Shown: positions 50,924-61,779, numbered from the stretch's first letter. The stretch is 64,000 bases of DNA from Cavia porcellus (GCF_034190915.1 NW_026947484.1:84019982-84083981), one strand, 5' to 3'. Translations and numbers: made by a program. The notes: generated by a model from the sequence alone, not told the origin.

Positions 50924-51505
50924 CTCCTGTCTGAGTGATGACTTGTATGTCACTGGAAAGAGGACCATCTCCAATTGAGGTAAAAGCCAGGACTTTGACA
51001 GAGTATGTTTTTTGGGGCACTAAATTACCAATAGTAGTGATTTGGCTGTCAGCTACATTGTGTTTCATCCAATTGTTGACATGCTGGGTAGGATCCATCG
51101 TATAATAAACTCTGTATCCTTGGATCTGTCCATTCGGCTCTTCGGGTTCCTTCCACTGCACCAAAATGGTGGTGGAACTCAGCATCCGTGCCTGGACATC
51201 CCTTGGGGCACTAGAAGGTGCTTGCTCTGAGGTCTGTGTCAGCACAGGCTCACTGGGAGGCCCCCGCCCAATGTTGTTGACAGCAACCACCCTGAATTCA
51301 TAATCCGAGTAAGGACTGAGTCCCGCAACACTGTAGCGCGTGGTTGCCACCCCATCGATTTCTTTGTATGGTTCCTCCGAATTTTTGGGTTTATGCTGGA
51401 TGATGTAGTAAGAGACAGGCTCAGGGTTCCCAGAGTCCCATGTCAATGTGATGCTCGTGGCTGTGCTCTCAGTCACCACTGGAGTTCCTGGAGGTTTGGG
51501 TAAGG
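50924..51505 (-). CDS. PTPRD: PTPRD exon: FN1 and FN2
   Basis: 582 nt, 193 full codons, phase 1 at both ends. FN1 starts [14 protein letters not shown] and has [16 protein letters not shown] and [22 protein letters not shown]2 starts [13 protein letters not shown] and has [19 protein letters not shown] and [18 protein letters not shown]. Both carry the conserved Trp and Tyr. In this family FN1-FN2 contribute to binding netrin-G ligand 3. KNSEEPYKE has Pro where I remember Leu in human. Acceptor TCTCCCAAG, donor GTAAGC. Confidence 0.97.
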
Positions 51506-51699
51506 CTTGGGAGAGGAAAAAATAAACAAAAAACCATAACCATCTGCAATGCACCAAGCAATTAACTGCTCTTCAGAATTATAGGGATCAGAATCTACTG
51601 ATAAAAATTAATGCAAAGGATTGTTTTTTTTTAAGTGACAAAAAAAGTACAGTGAAAGCTACCTAGTTGGTACAAATCTCATTTTTCTATAAAAGGTTT

Positions 51700-51945
51700 G
51701 AGAGCATATATTTTGGGCTTATATCTAAATCTGCCACTTATTAGCTAAATGACCCTGGATACATTCTTTAACTTCTCTTTCCTTGAGTTTCCTGATGTGA
51801 AAAATAGAAATTATTACTGGGACTGTATTGTACAGCTGAATAATTGTATCATACAGGTTTTCTGTGAAGATTAATGAACTAATCCAGTAATGCTCTTAAC
51901 AATGTATCTGGCACACTCAATAAACAGTTGTTAAATTTATTACCA
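51700..51945 (+). repeat. MIR SINE
   Basis: CTGCCACTTATTAGCTAAAT, GACCCTGGATACATTC, TTGAGTTTCCTGATGTGAAA, GATTAATGAACTAATCCAG and TCTGGCACACTCAATAAACA follow nearly the full MIR order. It is the clearest MIR in the window. Confidence 0.8.
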
Positions 51946-52154
51946 CTTTTATACCAAAATCTTGGCCACTTAACCCCTTGTTCAACAAACAAATGATATA
52001 ATTCAATCTCACTGAACACAAAAAAGAAAAAAAATCTTTGAATATACTACAATGGAATTAGATTATTATGAAAGAGTACTAGCTGCAATTCATAAAAAAA
52101 TTACCAAACACTTCTTATAAATAAGTTAGGATTTATAAGGATTTTAAGGTAGAG

Positions 52155-52255
52155 GATTTTAAGGATTTTAAGGTAGAGTTGGAATAGAGTGTTTATCTGG
52201 CATGCAAGGAATCCTGGATTCAAACGCCAGTACTATAAAAAGAAAAGAAAAAGAA
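52155..52255 (+). repeat. Diverged ID-like SINE
   Basis: GTAGAGTTGGAATAGAGTGT, GGCATGCAAGGAATCCTGGA and TTCAAACGCCAGTACTATAA match the 3' two-thirds of an ID element, ending in an A-rich tail. A GATTTTAAGG duplication precedes it. Confidence 0.55.
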
Positions 52256-52340
52256 TTTTAAGACAAAAATGATAATTTCATAGCAGTGTGTTCTTGTTTA
52301 AAAAGTTGAAGGAGCTAAGACCTTTTTCCAAATCATTTTA

Positions 52341-52469
52341 AAAATATGTTATTGTAGGGGTCTGGGGATTTAGCTCAGCAGCATAAGCACCTTCCTTACA
52401 AGCAGGGGGTCATGAGTTCAATCCCCAGTACCAGAAAAAAGAAAAAAGGAAAAAAAATATGTTATTGTA
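52341..52469 (+). mobile_element. ID-type SINE with exact 16-bp target-site duplication
   Basis: The body 52357-52453 has an A box (GGGGATTTAGCTCAGCAGC), a B box (GAGTTCAATCCCC) and a GAAAAAAGGAAAAAAA tail. The identical 16-mer AAAATATGTTATTGTA flanks it at 52341-52356 and 52454-52469. Recent retroposition is inferred. Confidence 0.9.
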
Positions 52470-52794
52470 ATATTAAAATTCTACAATCTGTTTCACATAT
52501 ACCTGAGACAAGAGCTACCTGACAAATATTTGCATTTAAATGCACTTATTTCATCAGTTCAACTTCCTCTTTTTAGCAGAACTCAACTCAAAAAGATCCA
52601 ACTCAAAATATAGTTTGTAAGGATACAAACTATCTAAATTGGTGACCTCTTATTTAATGGGCTAGTTCTGAACAGTGACTCTAAAATGGGGAATTCTGCT
52701 TGCTAAATTCTTAAGAGATAAACCAGAGGATAACATTCATATTACCAGGATAGTATCTGTTTTCTTTTCAGTGCAAAAGTAAAAATTACAACCC

Positions 52795-52900
52795 CTCCTA
52801 GAATGCTAGCTTCCCAATAGTATCACACTTGTACTGTAGTGCTATGTTTGCAGTACCAAGCACACTGCCTGGCCCTGAGGAAGTTATAAATGAAAATTGG
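52795..52900 (+). repeat. L2-like 3' fragment
   Basis: CTAGAATGCTAGCTTCCCAA and CCAAGCACACTGCCTGGCCC follow the L2 3' terminal order. Diverged. Confidence 0.45.
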
Positions 52901-54341
52901 CAAATGGCTGAGTGAAGCAGTCAGTATACACCCTCTTCAGCCTCTTTAAACTCTTAATTTCAATTTAGTTCAACCTTTTGCCTTTAAGATTCACCCAAAT
53001 GCTTTCTTTTTTTCAGAGGTACAAAAGGTACTGAGGTGTGAAGCATCAAGAAAGCCAAGATGAGACAGTGAAGGGAGAGGCAGTTTAATGCAACTCCTGC
53101 TTTTGAATTCTTGAAGGCCTTCAGAAACCTTCAAATATTTAAAACTCAGGCAGTTATTATGAAAAGAGGTGAATTAATATTTGCATATTACTCTAAGAAG
53201 TATAAATGACAATATTTAACCAGGGGAATTTACTAAAAATAATAATACAAAGACATTTGTTCAAATACCCTGGCCTGACATTTTTTAAAGAACTGGGTGA
53301 TTCAGATTTCCCCAAAGTATCTCCTTGAACTTTCAAGGAAAATAAAAATATTGCTAATTAAAATTGTATTTACTGACATTATTAGTTTCACAAATTCACA
53401 TTTTTTGTATAATACGTGTTTTGTATCTGTACTGTACAGATAAGCACTGTACATTTACTATTTCAAGAATAGACAATGAATTATTTTAAATAAGTGTAAC
53501 TATAAATCCCGATAGTGAACACTAGGTTCTCACCTCATGTGATTGATTTTACATGGAATACATTTGATATACATGCTCATTGGAGGCAGAATGAAAATTA
53601 TAAGATGCATGTTGTGTTTTCAAATATTTACTGCCTACAATAGAAGACAATTTGTGTTTATTTTGTAATAACTATAGACATTGGCAGAAAAATTAAAAAA
53701 CCCTTAATCTGACCCAATTTTCAAGTTTTCTAGAACTGTATGAATACTGGGTAAAAGCAATTTGAAGTCCTATGTGTTTCATTTTTTTCTCTGTGTTCAA
53801 AAATATTCACTGAGCATACTACTTAGGATATATTTGTGCATGTTTCCAAAAGAGTATGTCATGAACACTCACCTTTGAAAGGTAAAACATAAAACTAAAA
53901 CAGAACATAATGCCATTTGCACTTTGAGTTTTCATGGTATGATCCATCAAAAATTTAGAGCATGTATTATTAGATAATGCTGATTTCAATTCTTTCTCTT
54001 CTCTTCCCCTTATTTTCAGAGATTTTACAATGGGGTTCTTGTGTCTTTATCAAGACTCTGAATGATTATGAAGACTTTATACATTCCTAATTTTGTCTGG
54101 GCCTGGTCTGTTGCTAAATATTTTGACAGCTATCTCCAGCTTATCTTGTCAATACTTCTAAGAAAGAATATGCCAATCTACATACAGGTATTCTATATAA
54201 TAGCACAGATATGATTAAGTTATTACATGTTTGAAATACTGAATGATGAATTGACTCACTGTAGAATTCTGAGAATAGACCTTCTAGGATGTTATTAAGG
54301 TGCTTTGAGTTTGCCCAGTTTTTACAACCCACTGAACATAC

Positions 54342-54611
54342 CTTTAACAGTGATCTGTGCTATTGCTTCAATGACACCCAGTGTTGACATAGCAACACAG
54401 GTATAATTTGCCGACTGTCTTACATCATTCAGTTCTAGGACATTTCTTCCTATTGGCATATCATCTTCAGGTGTCAGATCTTCTGCCCCCAGCATCCACT
54501 TCACATAAGGCATTGGTGACCCCACTGCCACACAGGTGATATTAACACTTCCACCTGGCATGATTTCATGATTAGTGGGTGGGATAGAGAATCTTGGTGG
54601 AACACGGCGAA
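54342..54611 (-). CDS. PTPRD: PTPRD exon: Ig3
   Basis: 270 nt, 89 full codons, phase 1 at both ends. It encodes Ig3 from [20 protein letters not shown] to [10 protein letters not shown]. The disulfide cysteines are in NITCVAVG and ANYTCVAM, with the core Trp in VKWMLG. NIT and NYT are possible N-glycosylation sites. Ig2-Ig3 is the main face for Slitrk, IL1RAPL1 and SALM partners, and the meB peptide is inserted just before this exon. Acceptor TTGTTCCAG, donor GTATGT. Confidence 0.97.
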
Positions 54612-56564
54612 CTGGAACAAAACACAAGGGAAGATGATAACATATACAAGGCACGAAAAACAGTGAGTTGTTAAAACACATGACATGCAATCTACAGACA
54701 CAATTAAACAATTGAAACGTATTGTGAACTGTCCAAAAACAGACATAAAAAAACTGTGGATAATACAGACCATACAAGTATGGTGTGTGTATACACAGAA
54801 GAATATATTTAGTTTAATCACTTATAGCTTAAAGACATCCATACAAAAGTGGGTTCAGTTCTAAAAGGGCCCCACAATAAACTATCTACAAACTAACAAT
54901 ACACAAACATCATGCATAAGATAAACACAAAAACATATGCATGCATGCATATGATAATGATTCTATGCATGCATGTATATGTATGATATAGGGCTGGAAG
55001 GTCACCAGCATGTCTGAGTTGAGTGTCAACACCAACTTCAGTGCTGTGCATTTCCAGTTGATGTGACTGTATGTTGTGGTACCACACTGTCACATCCAAG
55101 CCCTGGAAAACATCACCTAGAATACACTGAATGTGTAATTTACTTTCTTTTAAGATTCAATGTGGATGCAGCCTCAAAACCTTACACTAACACTGGAACA
55201 AACACTATATATAAATAAACTGACAGAGGAAGAATCAGGCCAACACCAGTAAACATACTGGATTGAATCATGCAAGGCATGCACAAGATGGAATCTCATG
55301 TCCGTGCTATGACACTGGGAAAGTAGCTAGGCTCCAAGACGACAATTACAACAGAAGAAATCATAGGGAAGTAGAACTAAATACAAAGGGAAAAGGTAGA
55401 GTACAGTGACTGAGGCAGGGATTTAGAGGATAGGAGGGTTGAAAATTGCAAGATACATTAAACTGAGGTTGTTAAAGGAAACAATTACAAAAACAAAAAG
55501 GAGCTGGATATTTCACATTCAGGATTCCATTCTGTACATAGCTAAGATAACACAATATTGATGACCACAAATATCTAACAAGAGGCTTTTTATGCCTACA
55601 TTCAAATTGGGAACAACAAATCTAAAACATTGAGCTGGACAAGACATTAAGAGAAACGCTCATATTAAAGCAACATAACACAAAAAAATTACCAAGCAAT
55701 TACAGTTCAGTGTTCCTGCTTCAGATAATCTTCATGTTTATGTATGTTTAAGTACATGTGTTTTAGACATGGTATAAGGAGAAGGTGAAAGATAAATAGG
55801 TTTCCTCTTGGGCTTTTACTGGTAAAACATTACACCAGGAGAATTTTATATCAAGAGAGTAATCTTTTGAAGCATACCTTAAATACAGAGAATAAACTGT
55901 TTTCCAAAGTTATAAAAAGACTGAATAACAACCTCATAACTCCAAGAAGATAAATAACTGTCTGAAATCTCTTTGGTTGTGCTTAAGGTTAGATAAACCT
56001 TTACTGACTTGAGAGGGCTCGCTGCAATGGCCTCGTGGGTGAATGGCGGTTATAGGAGAAGGAAAGAGAGAGCTAAGCATGCCTCCTGCAGCCAGTTCAC
56101 AGAGGTTACCCGAAGCAAGCAGGAGCCAGTGTAGACTGAGGTGTCAAACAACATATCGAGAAAAATGGAGGGGAGTTTAGTCTTCATGCTTGGAATTAGG
56201 GGAACAACTATGAAAAGTCATTCTGTGGGGCAGCAGGCATCCTTAGAAGACAGAAATTAAAGGCAGGGTGGAACACGGGAAGAGTAGAGGAAAAAGGAAA
56301 GCAGGAACACTGACCAAATTCACTGGATCTTAGAGAGTTAAGTGTTACCAGTTACCATGCACCCGGTACATCCTTCCCCATCATGCATCACGGTTAGACA
56401 CCACCAGCAAGCAACAGAAGCCATGGCCAGAGCATTCTCTGCTAAAATATACCATTAACCAAAAGAAGACCACAATGCAGCTACATTCATTTCATTTGTA
56501 TTCTTTTGTTATTGGTTTAATTAATAGTTTTGTAAGGTGGGTAAAAAGTAAAAAACACACCAAC
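54612..56564 (-). other. Intron, 2.0 kb (between meB and Ig3)
   Basis: No TE is recognised. It includes a (CATG/CATA)-rich stretch near 54930-54985 on the + strand. Its donor end is the unusual GTTGGT of microexon meB. Confidence 0.85.
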
Positions 56565-56576
56565 CTTCTCGCAGCT
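56565..56576 (-). CDS. PTPRD: PTPRD 12-nt microexon meB (ELRE)
   Basis: Minus strand: acceptor ACATCCCTCAG, exon AGCTGCGAGAAG, donor GTTGGT. With the G carried over from the Ig2 exon it reads GAG CTG CGA GAA, then G joins TT of the Ig3 exon: ELRE inserted between YVR and VRRVPP. This is the known meB site of PTPRD, whose four residues lengthen the Ig2-Ig3 linker and control binding of IL1RAPL1, IL1RAP and Slitrk proteins. The donor departs from GTRAGT at the third base. A UGC motif lies 24-26 nt upstream of the exon. Confidence 0.93.
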
Positions 56577-58095
56577 CTGAGGGATGTAGGGGGTTTGATG
56601 CAGAACACAATGAAATGAGGAAAGGAGAAAAACAAGGGAAACACAGAGAGAGTAAAAAGGCCATATCAAGGCTTTCAACTGCTATTTGAACATCTTTATT
56701 TGCTCTAGTTCATCCTTCCTACCTTAGCTGGAAAGTTAGCGATACCTTACAGACTAACACATTATTAGAAACAATAGCTAGCATCATTTTGAAATTTTCA
56801 ATGGAAGAAGGTACACATGCCTCATGCAGCAAAGGAGGTCACCACTGTGAGAGAAGAATTGAGGGGTTCTCAAAGTACTTAGAGAAGAAACAGTTTTCTT
56901 CATATCCCCCCTCCCCAGACTCCATAGAGAGAAAGGAGAAAAACATCCCCAGGGAAAATTGTCTCTAACAAAAATTTCAAAATCAAGCTAGATATTTTCT
57001 TAAGGGACCTCCCCCTCCCATCCTATGCTAACTTAAAGCCATTTGGTGTCTCATCTGTTCCCACCCCCACCCAAGTCTTGCTGGCTATTCAGAAATGTAG
57101 ACCAGGAACCAGTGTTTTCACTGGCTAAAAACCAACAGGAATCAGCTTTGAGAATTCCAGGGAAGAGGAAGTAGGTCTTTTCCCTCAAAATGAAAGGCAC
57201 AGCCATTTATAAGCTCAAAATTTAATCATTCCTGTTACTATATATAAGGGAAAGCATGAATATCTTCATAATTCATTCCTGTTCCAAGGACAACTAATAT
57301 TATTTTAAAATATGCAATCAGGGTTCCATGGCAATCAAAAGGTTAGATTTTTTTTCAATGTTCTAGTAATTTAAATAAGTCTTGATGTATACAAATGTGC
57401 ATATATAAGTATATTCAGATATATTATATATAATATTATATATTTATAATTAAGATAAAAAGATAATTAACATAAAAAGTATTTTAAGATAATTAATACA
57501 ATTAATAATTAAGATAATAATTATTATCTTAATAAATAATTAAGATAATTAACATAGAAAGTATTACAGTTGAGCTATTTCTATATGGCATCCCTCTTTG
57601 TTTTGTTTTTGTTTTTTAATTTGCAGCTTTATTCTTATAGCTTGGCAGCAGAGGTCATGAAGACATAAACACCTTTATGCTTAGAACTGCACACACAACT
57701 GATTAGTAGCACACCAAGCAATTATTCTAAGGTTTGATAAGGAAACAGAGAAGAAACGTCAGGAAAAAAAGTAAGAAAAAGAAGAAACTCTCAAACAAAT
57801 GCAAATTACAGTTCAATCAATGCAGTAAAAAAAAAAACAGAATAAAAATCTTAAAATGCAATTATACTTACAAAGCTCAAGCCTCAGGATAGATTATACT
57901 CAAGAGTTTTCTCTTTTTATTAGGAAAAATACATTTACACTTTTTTCATTCTGTACTTTCTAAAATGCTTCAGCAACTGTAACCGTTCCCAAATCTACTT
58001 ATCAAATACTGGACATAAGAACACAGGTCCTGCTCTTAGGCCAACTCCCCCTGATGCTGAGTGAAGAAGCCATGCTGGGGTTGTATCATTCCTAC
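56577..58095 (-). other. Intron, 1.5 kb (between Ig2 and meB)
   Basis: GTAGGA donor and TCAG acceptor. It contains an AT-rich stretch at about 57405-57566 with a perfect 26-bp palindrome (57508-57533) and a direct repeat. No exon other than the flanking ones is seen. Confidence 0.85.
57405..57566. repeat. AT-rich tract with palindrome and direct repeat
   Basis: Positions 57508-57533 form a perfect 26-bp palindrome centred on 57520/57521 (core AAGATAATAATTATTATCTT). The motif GATAATTAACATA followed by AAAGTATT occurs twice, near 57461-57483 and 57544-57566. Confidence 0.85.
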
Positions 58096-58206
58096 CTCTG
58101 ACATATAAATTGGCAGGGGCAGAATATCGAGTGCCCGCGCTGTTGGTGGCAACACACTCATATTTTCCTTGATCAGATTCTTCACTCTGTTCGATCTGAA
58201 GGGCTC
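58096..58206 (-). CDS. PTPRD: PTPRD exon: C-terminal part of Ig2
   Basis: 111 nt, 36 full codons, phase 1 at both ends: G plus [18 protein letters not shown] to SAPANLYVR. The motif [11 protein letters not shown] carries the second disulfide cysteine of Ig2; its partner is in TMLCAAS of the exon at 61780. It is preceded by the optional meA peptides and followed by optional meB, so it sits between two splice-controlled inserts. Acceptor ATCCATACAG, donor GTAGGA. Confidence 0.96.
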
Positions 58207-59810
58207 CTGTATGGATATAAAATATATTGCCAAAGAGATGGTCAGAGCAGGCTTTCTCAATTCAGAAAGCTAAACCTCTCAATAATATGAAAAGCCCTGG
58301 CAAAGCGAAGGTCCGCTCAACGTCGATTCAATCTCTCGCTAAGGTGCACAGACAGAAAATGATGCGATGAGAAAAACATATAGAGATTATTTCTTTTTTT
58401 AACATCATCAATGCTAGCATAAGAAAACAATATCTCTTTTCCCAAGCAAGATTCTATTCATAATTAACACTCTCATTTCCTAGACTAATAAAATGAAGAT
58501 GGGTGAGACTGCTTCAAGGAAGTATGGCTTTTAAATAAAACAAAAGATTAATTTTTGGTTTTGTTTTGTTTCATTTTTATATCAAAAGTGGCGCAAAAGA
58601 TGGGTACATCACAAAAAAAAACCAGCTGAGTTTTCAAGAAAGTCTTCTGCTGAAGAAAGCCAAAAATACGCAGCAAGCACAAAAAGGCTGCCCAAAGCAA
58701 AAAATTAAAATTAGTCATTATCAGTTATCAAAATATCACTTAAAGAAACAAAACTCCCTTAAGACATGCAGATCGTTTAAGAAAAGAAAGACAGTTTGCC
58801 ACAACTTACAATTATTGATTACATTTGCTGAAAAACAAAGAGCAGTTGCATTAGAAGATTTTAAAAAAGTTCAAAAGCACGGCCTGTGCCAGCCAGGAAG
58901 AGTCGACCAACCACCGCTTGAGGACCTTGAGACAGATCCCCAAGACACCCATCACAATCCACCAGTGGGATTAGCAGTGCGGTGTCACAAAACCCCAAGA
59001 AAAATACAAAACAAGAATTACAAAAGAAATGAACACTGAGTCAAAGTATGAAAAACCGGCAATATACACATACCACCAAGAATACTGAGAACCTCGTTTC
59101 CATAGCCTGAAGGACAGAAGATCCAAAAATCCAGAGACGAGTAATCCAAGAAAAAAAGAAATAGGGAAAAAAGAATCGCTGTCAGCTTGTAGGCGAGTAG
59201 GATCGGGTGGAAAGGGAGTCATTCTTTGACTTTTAAGACATTAAGAGAAAAAAGAATTGAAGAACAAAAGCAAAAACCTTTTGAAAGATAAAGACAAAAA
59301 GCAGATGGTCCAGGCTGTCTTCTGCATGTCTGCTACTGTTCTCCAGACCACCTTGGCTTTGGTCCAGAACAAGAACAGCTAAGGAAGAAAAAAATGATCT
59401 TTTTTTTTCTCCAGTTGGACAAAAAAAAAGGAAAAAGAAGAAAAAACAAAAAAACAAAAAAAAAAAAGAGAAAAAGAAAAAAAGAAGAAGAAAAGAAAAA
59501 AAGAGGGACAGATGGTACGCTGTGACTGGTCGGAGGTCTAAAGACCCGGATATGCTTTCTTTGAAGCATATCACAACTTAAATAATCATTTTCATAAAGA
59601 AAGAAATGAACAAAACAAAGAGAAAAAGAGAAAAGGAAAGGAAAATCCACAAGATGGGCGTCACGAATCATAACCAAACGGTACAAAGGAAAAAAATTAA
59701 GTTGATGGACATTATTGGGATGGTTTGGAAAACAGGACAAAGATGGGAGGGATGAAAGGACAGAAAGAATGAGTAAGATCATTCTGTGAACGTTAGTTCA
59801 GCACTCTTAC
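58207..59810 (-). other. Intron, 1.6 kb (downstream of meA 18-nt exon)
   Basis: The + strand is strongly A/G-rich from about 58560 to 59720, so the pre-mRNA is U/C-rich for over 1 kb just after the microexon. It includes a near-pure purine tract (59420-59507). No TE body and no coding exon are recognised; the open frame at 58566-59039 looks like a composition artefact. Confidence 0.8.
59420..59507. repeat. Polypurine (A/G) low-complexity tract
   Basis: Almost entirely A and G on the + strand, with a few C. The transcript strand is a U/C tract about 300-390 nt downstream of the 18-nt meA microexon. Confidence 0.9.
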
Positions 59811-59828
59811 CTCTTATTGGTGTACCAC
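59811..59828 (-). CDS. PTPRD: PTPRD 18-nt microexon meA6 (GGTPIR)
   Basis: Minus strand: acceptor ATTATCCACCCAG, exon GTGGTACACCAATAAGAG, donor GTAAGA. With a preceding G it reads GGT GGT ACA CCA ATA AGA and leaves G for the next exon (GALQIEQ). It is the second part of the known meA insert (ESIGGTPIR) in Ig2, alternatively spliced in brain and important for partner choice. Upstream are UGC motifs (20-22 and 43-45 nt before the exon), a CTTCTTCTTTC tract and a TACTAAT branch-like motif 45-51 nt before the exon. Confidence 0.94.
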
Positions 59829-60531
59829 CTGGGTGGATAATATGAATGCAAATAAGATTAGAAAGAAGAAGCATTAGTACGAGAAGAAGGAGGCTAGGGC
59901 TGGGGAGAAGAATTAAATTAGATTTACAGAATTAAATAAGATCTTAAAAGAAACTTGAATTACTATACTGGTAAAACAGGAATATATTAGATAGTATTAT
60001 TAGATCACAAAAGCAAGTTGCACTATACCACAGAGGGCAAAGACCGTAATAGGCAGCATTGCCTTTCTCAGAGAAGCAACTGAGTTCTTAGGTCTGGGAT
60101 CACATAGGGTTAGAATTATATTTCATATGCCTCATATCCTTAAAAAAAGAAGTATACAATATTTTTAAAGACATAGTTTAGGAAAATGCTAGCTAAGCTA
60201 TTTAAGTATATATATAGATATCCATATATATATACTATCACAGGAAATACTAAAGTCTGACTAGAAACAAACACTGTTGGCTAGATAGCATATGCTACTT
60301 CTTATGTTACACTTGTGTGATATAATTTGTGTATATTTTATTTCTCTATACAGTGTTCTTATAATAACAGTTCTGTGGAGGTGTCCATGTGCGCGCCACT
60401 ACAGAGAACTGGTGTCTACACTGACAGTTAGTAAAATGCATGCCATGCATTTTATTAATAATCATAATCATAATATTCTGCATATGGAAATTAGTGGGGG
60501 GGTGAAGTGCGCTTCAGAACTAAGCACTTAC
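59829..60531 (-). other. Intron, 0.70 kb (between the two meA microexons)
   Basis: GTAAGT donor and CAG acceptor. A short TA-rich tract lies at about 60206-60236. No repeat element or further exon is seen. Confidence 0.85.
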
Positions 60532-60540
60532 CAATGGATT
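60532..60540 (-). CDS. PTPRD: PTPRD 9-nt microexon meA3 (ESI)
   Basis: Minus strand: acceptor TTTAAATCTCCAG, exon AATCCATTG, donor GTAAGT. With the G left by the Ig2 exon it reads GAA TCC ATT, then G joins GT of the 18-nt exon: ESI followed by GG. It matches the first three residues of the PTPRD meA9 insert and lies in the expected place between Ig2 and GGTPIR exons. The upstream sequence carries UGCUG and a UCUCUCUUCUCUCC tract, motif types bound by SRRM4 (nSR100) and PTBP1 at neuronal microexons. A 9-nt match alone would be weak; order, phase and both splice sites support it. Confidence 0.9.
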
Positions 60541-61779
60541 CTGGAGATTTAAATACGGAGAGAAGAGAGACAGCATAAAAATATTATTATATTCCTTATA
60601 ATTTGGTACAAATTTTTCAGAAGTTAAAGCTTTATTATACTAAATTATCTATGTTACATGTGAATCATTAATTCTTTATTTACAAAAACAGAATTCTAAA
60701 CTACACAGTTCTGCTGACAACAAGCAAAAAAGGCAGTTAACAAGACGCTTTAACATCACAGGACAGGTCAAAAGCTGAGAATTCTGGGAAGACAGGCAGT
60801 TAAACAACTTATAATTCCATACCATTATTACCAAAATGTCAAAGTAAACAGCTCATTAGTATATGCCCCCATGACATTACCTAGGGACTGGTTCTAATAC
60901 TTCAGAATTTAGAATTATCTCTACTTTTAATCTACAGAGAGCACAAGAATAAACTCGGGATGGGAACGGGAAAGGGAGAAAAGGACAAAGAGAGGGAGGA
61001 AACAGCAAAAGCTGGAGTCTACACCAAAAGCAGACTTCTGTAGATCCAGTCACTGGAGGGCTCAAAACCTTGAGTGTGAGTGTGGGCGCACACTATGGTG
61101 GCTGATGTGTAGAAAATGCTCACTCACAATGACACAGTAATAGTATTAATAAAATTCCCCTCCTTTTGTTGATACTTTGAAAAAGACTTTAAAAAATACA
61201 ACTGGTTATTCATGAGATAACATTTCCATGTTTTATGTATTAGTGAAAAGAAAGCAGATGTGTCCAAACTTACTAAACGCTGATACTTGGATGAGTTCAA
61301 AAGTAGAAAAGACAGGCAGAAAACAGACTTTGATATTATTGAATCATTTTAGGGTTTAATATCGACATTTGTTTCTTAATGAATATAAGCATTGGAACTC
61401 CTTGCAAGTTCTGAATGAAGTCCAATGTTGAAATAATTTCGTTTCAAAAGAAAACAGAGAAAGAAGAAAGAAAGAGAAAATGGATCCAGCGAATACTGCA
61501 GAAAAGCAGTAAATTAAAAAAAATATATCAAAAATGCAGTCACAGCAGTGAGCAATGTGGATTAAACAGAAGCTGCAAAACACAGAGAGAAGGGCAGACT
61601 CTGAAACAGGCCATGACATCACAAACATGGACAACATGTTAAATAACAGAGAAAGAAGAGGAAGAAAAATCAATATCTAAAAATTAAAATAAATTAACAA
61701 AAAAAAAAAAGAGAGAGAGAGAGAAAGAGTTTTTAAAAATTTGCTCTAGGAGTCAATGGAAACAGTAACAAGACCCTAC
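60541..61779 (-). other. Intron, 1.2 kb (between Ig2 and meA3)
   Basis: GTAGGG donor and CAG acceptor. The + strand near 61430-61730 is purine-rich, ending in A(12) plus (GA)n at 61699-61724. This puts a (UC)n U-run about 55-80 nt downstream of the Ig2 exon. No further exon is recognised. Confidence 0.85.
61699..61724. repeat. A run plus (GA)n
   Basis: Twelve A followed by seven GA units on the + strand. Confidence 0.9.

Larger units (their letters stand above)
51506..54341 (-). other. Intron, 2.8 kb
   Basis: It lies between Ig3 and FN1. It contains a MIR-like SINE (about 51700-51945), a worn ID-like copy (about 52155-52255), an ID SINE with exact target-site duplication (52341-52469) and an L2-like piece (about 52795-52900). 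No exon is recognised. Confidence 0.85.

Noticed and set aside
54322..54777. A longer open frame running beyond both ends of the Ig3 exon
   Set aside because: Splice signals at 54611 and 54342 define the exon. The extra residues are intron translation.
58566..59039. 157-codon open frame on the + strand
   Set aside because: It lies in an intron of strong purine bias, is Lys/Gln-rich as that bias predicts, matches no family I know, and is antisense to PTPRD. Treated as a composition artefact.
59233..59782. Minus-strand open frames rich in Phe, Leu and Ser
   Set aside because: They translate the U/C-rich intron tract after the 18-nt microexon; low complexity and no splice or family support.
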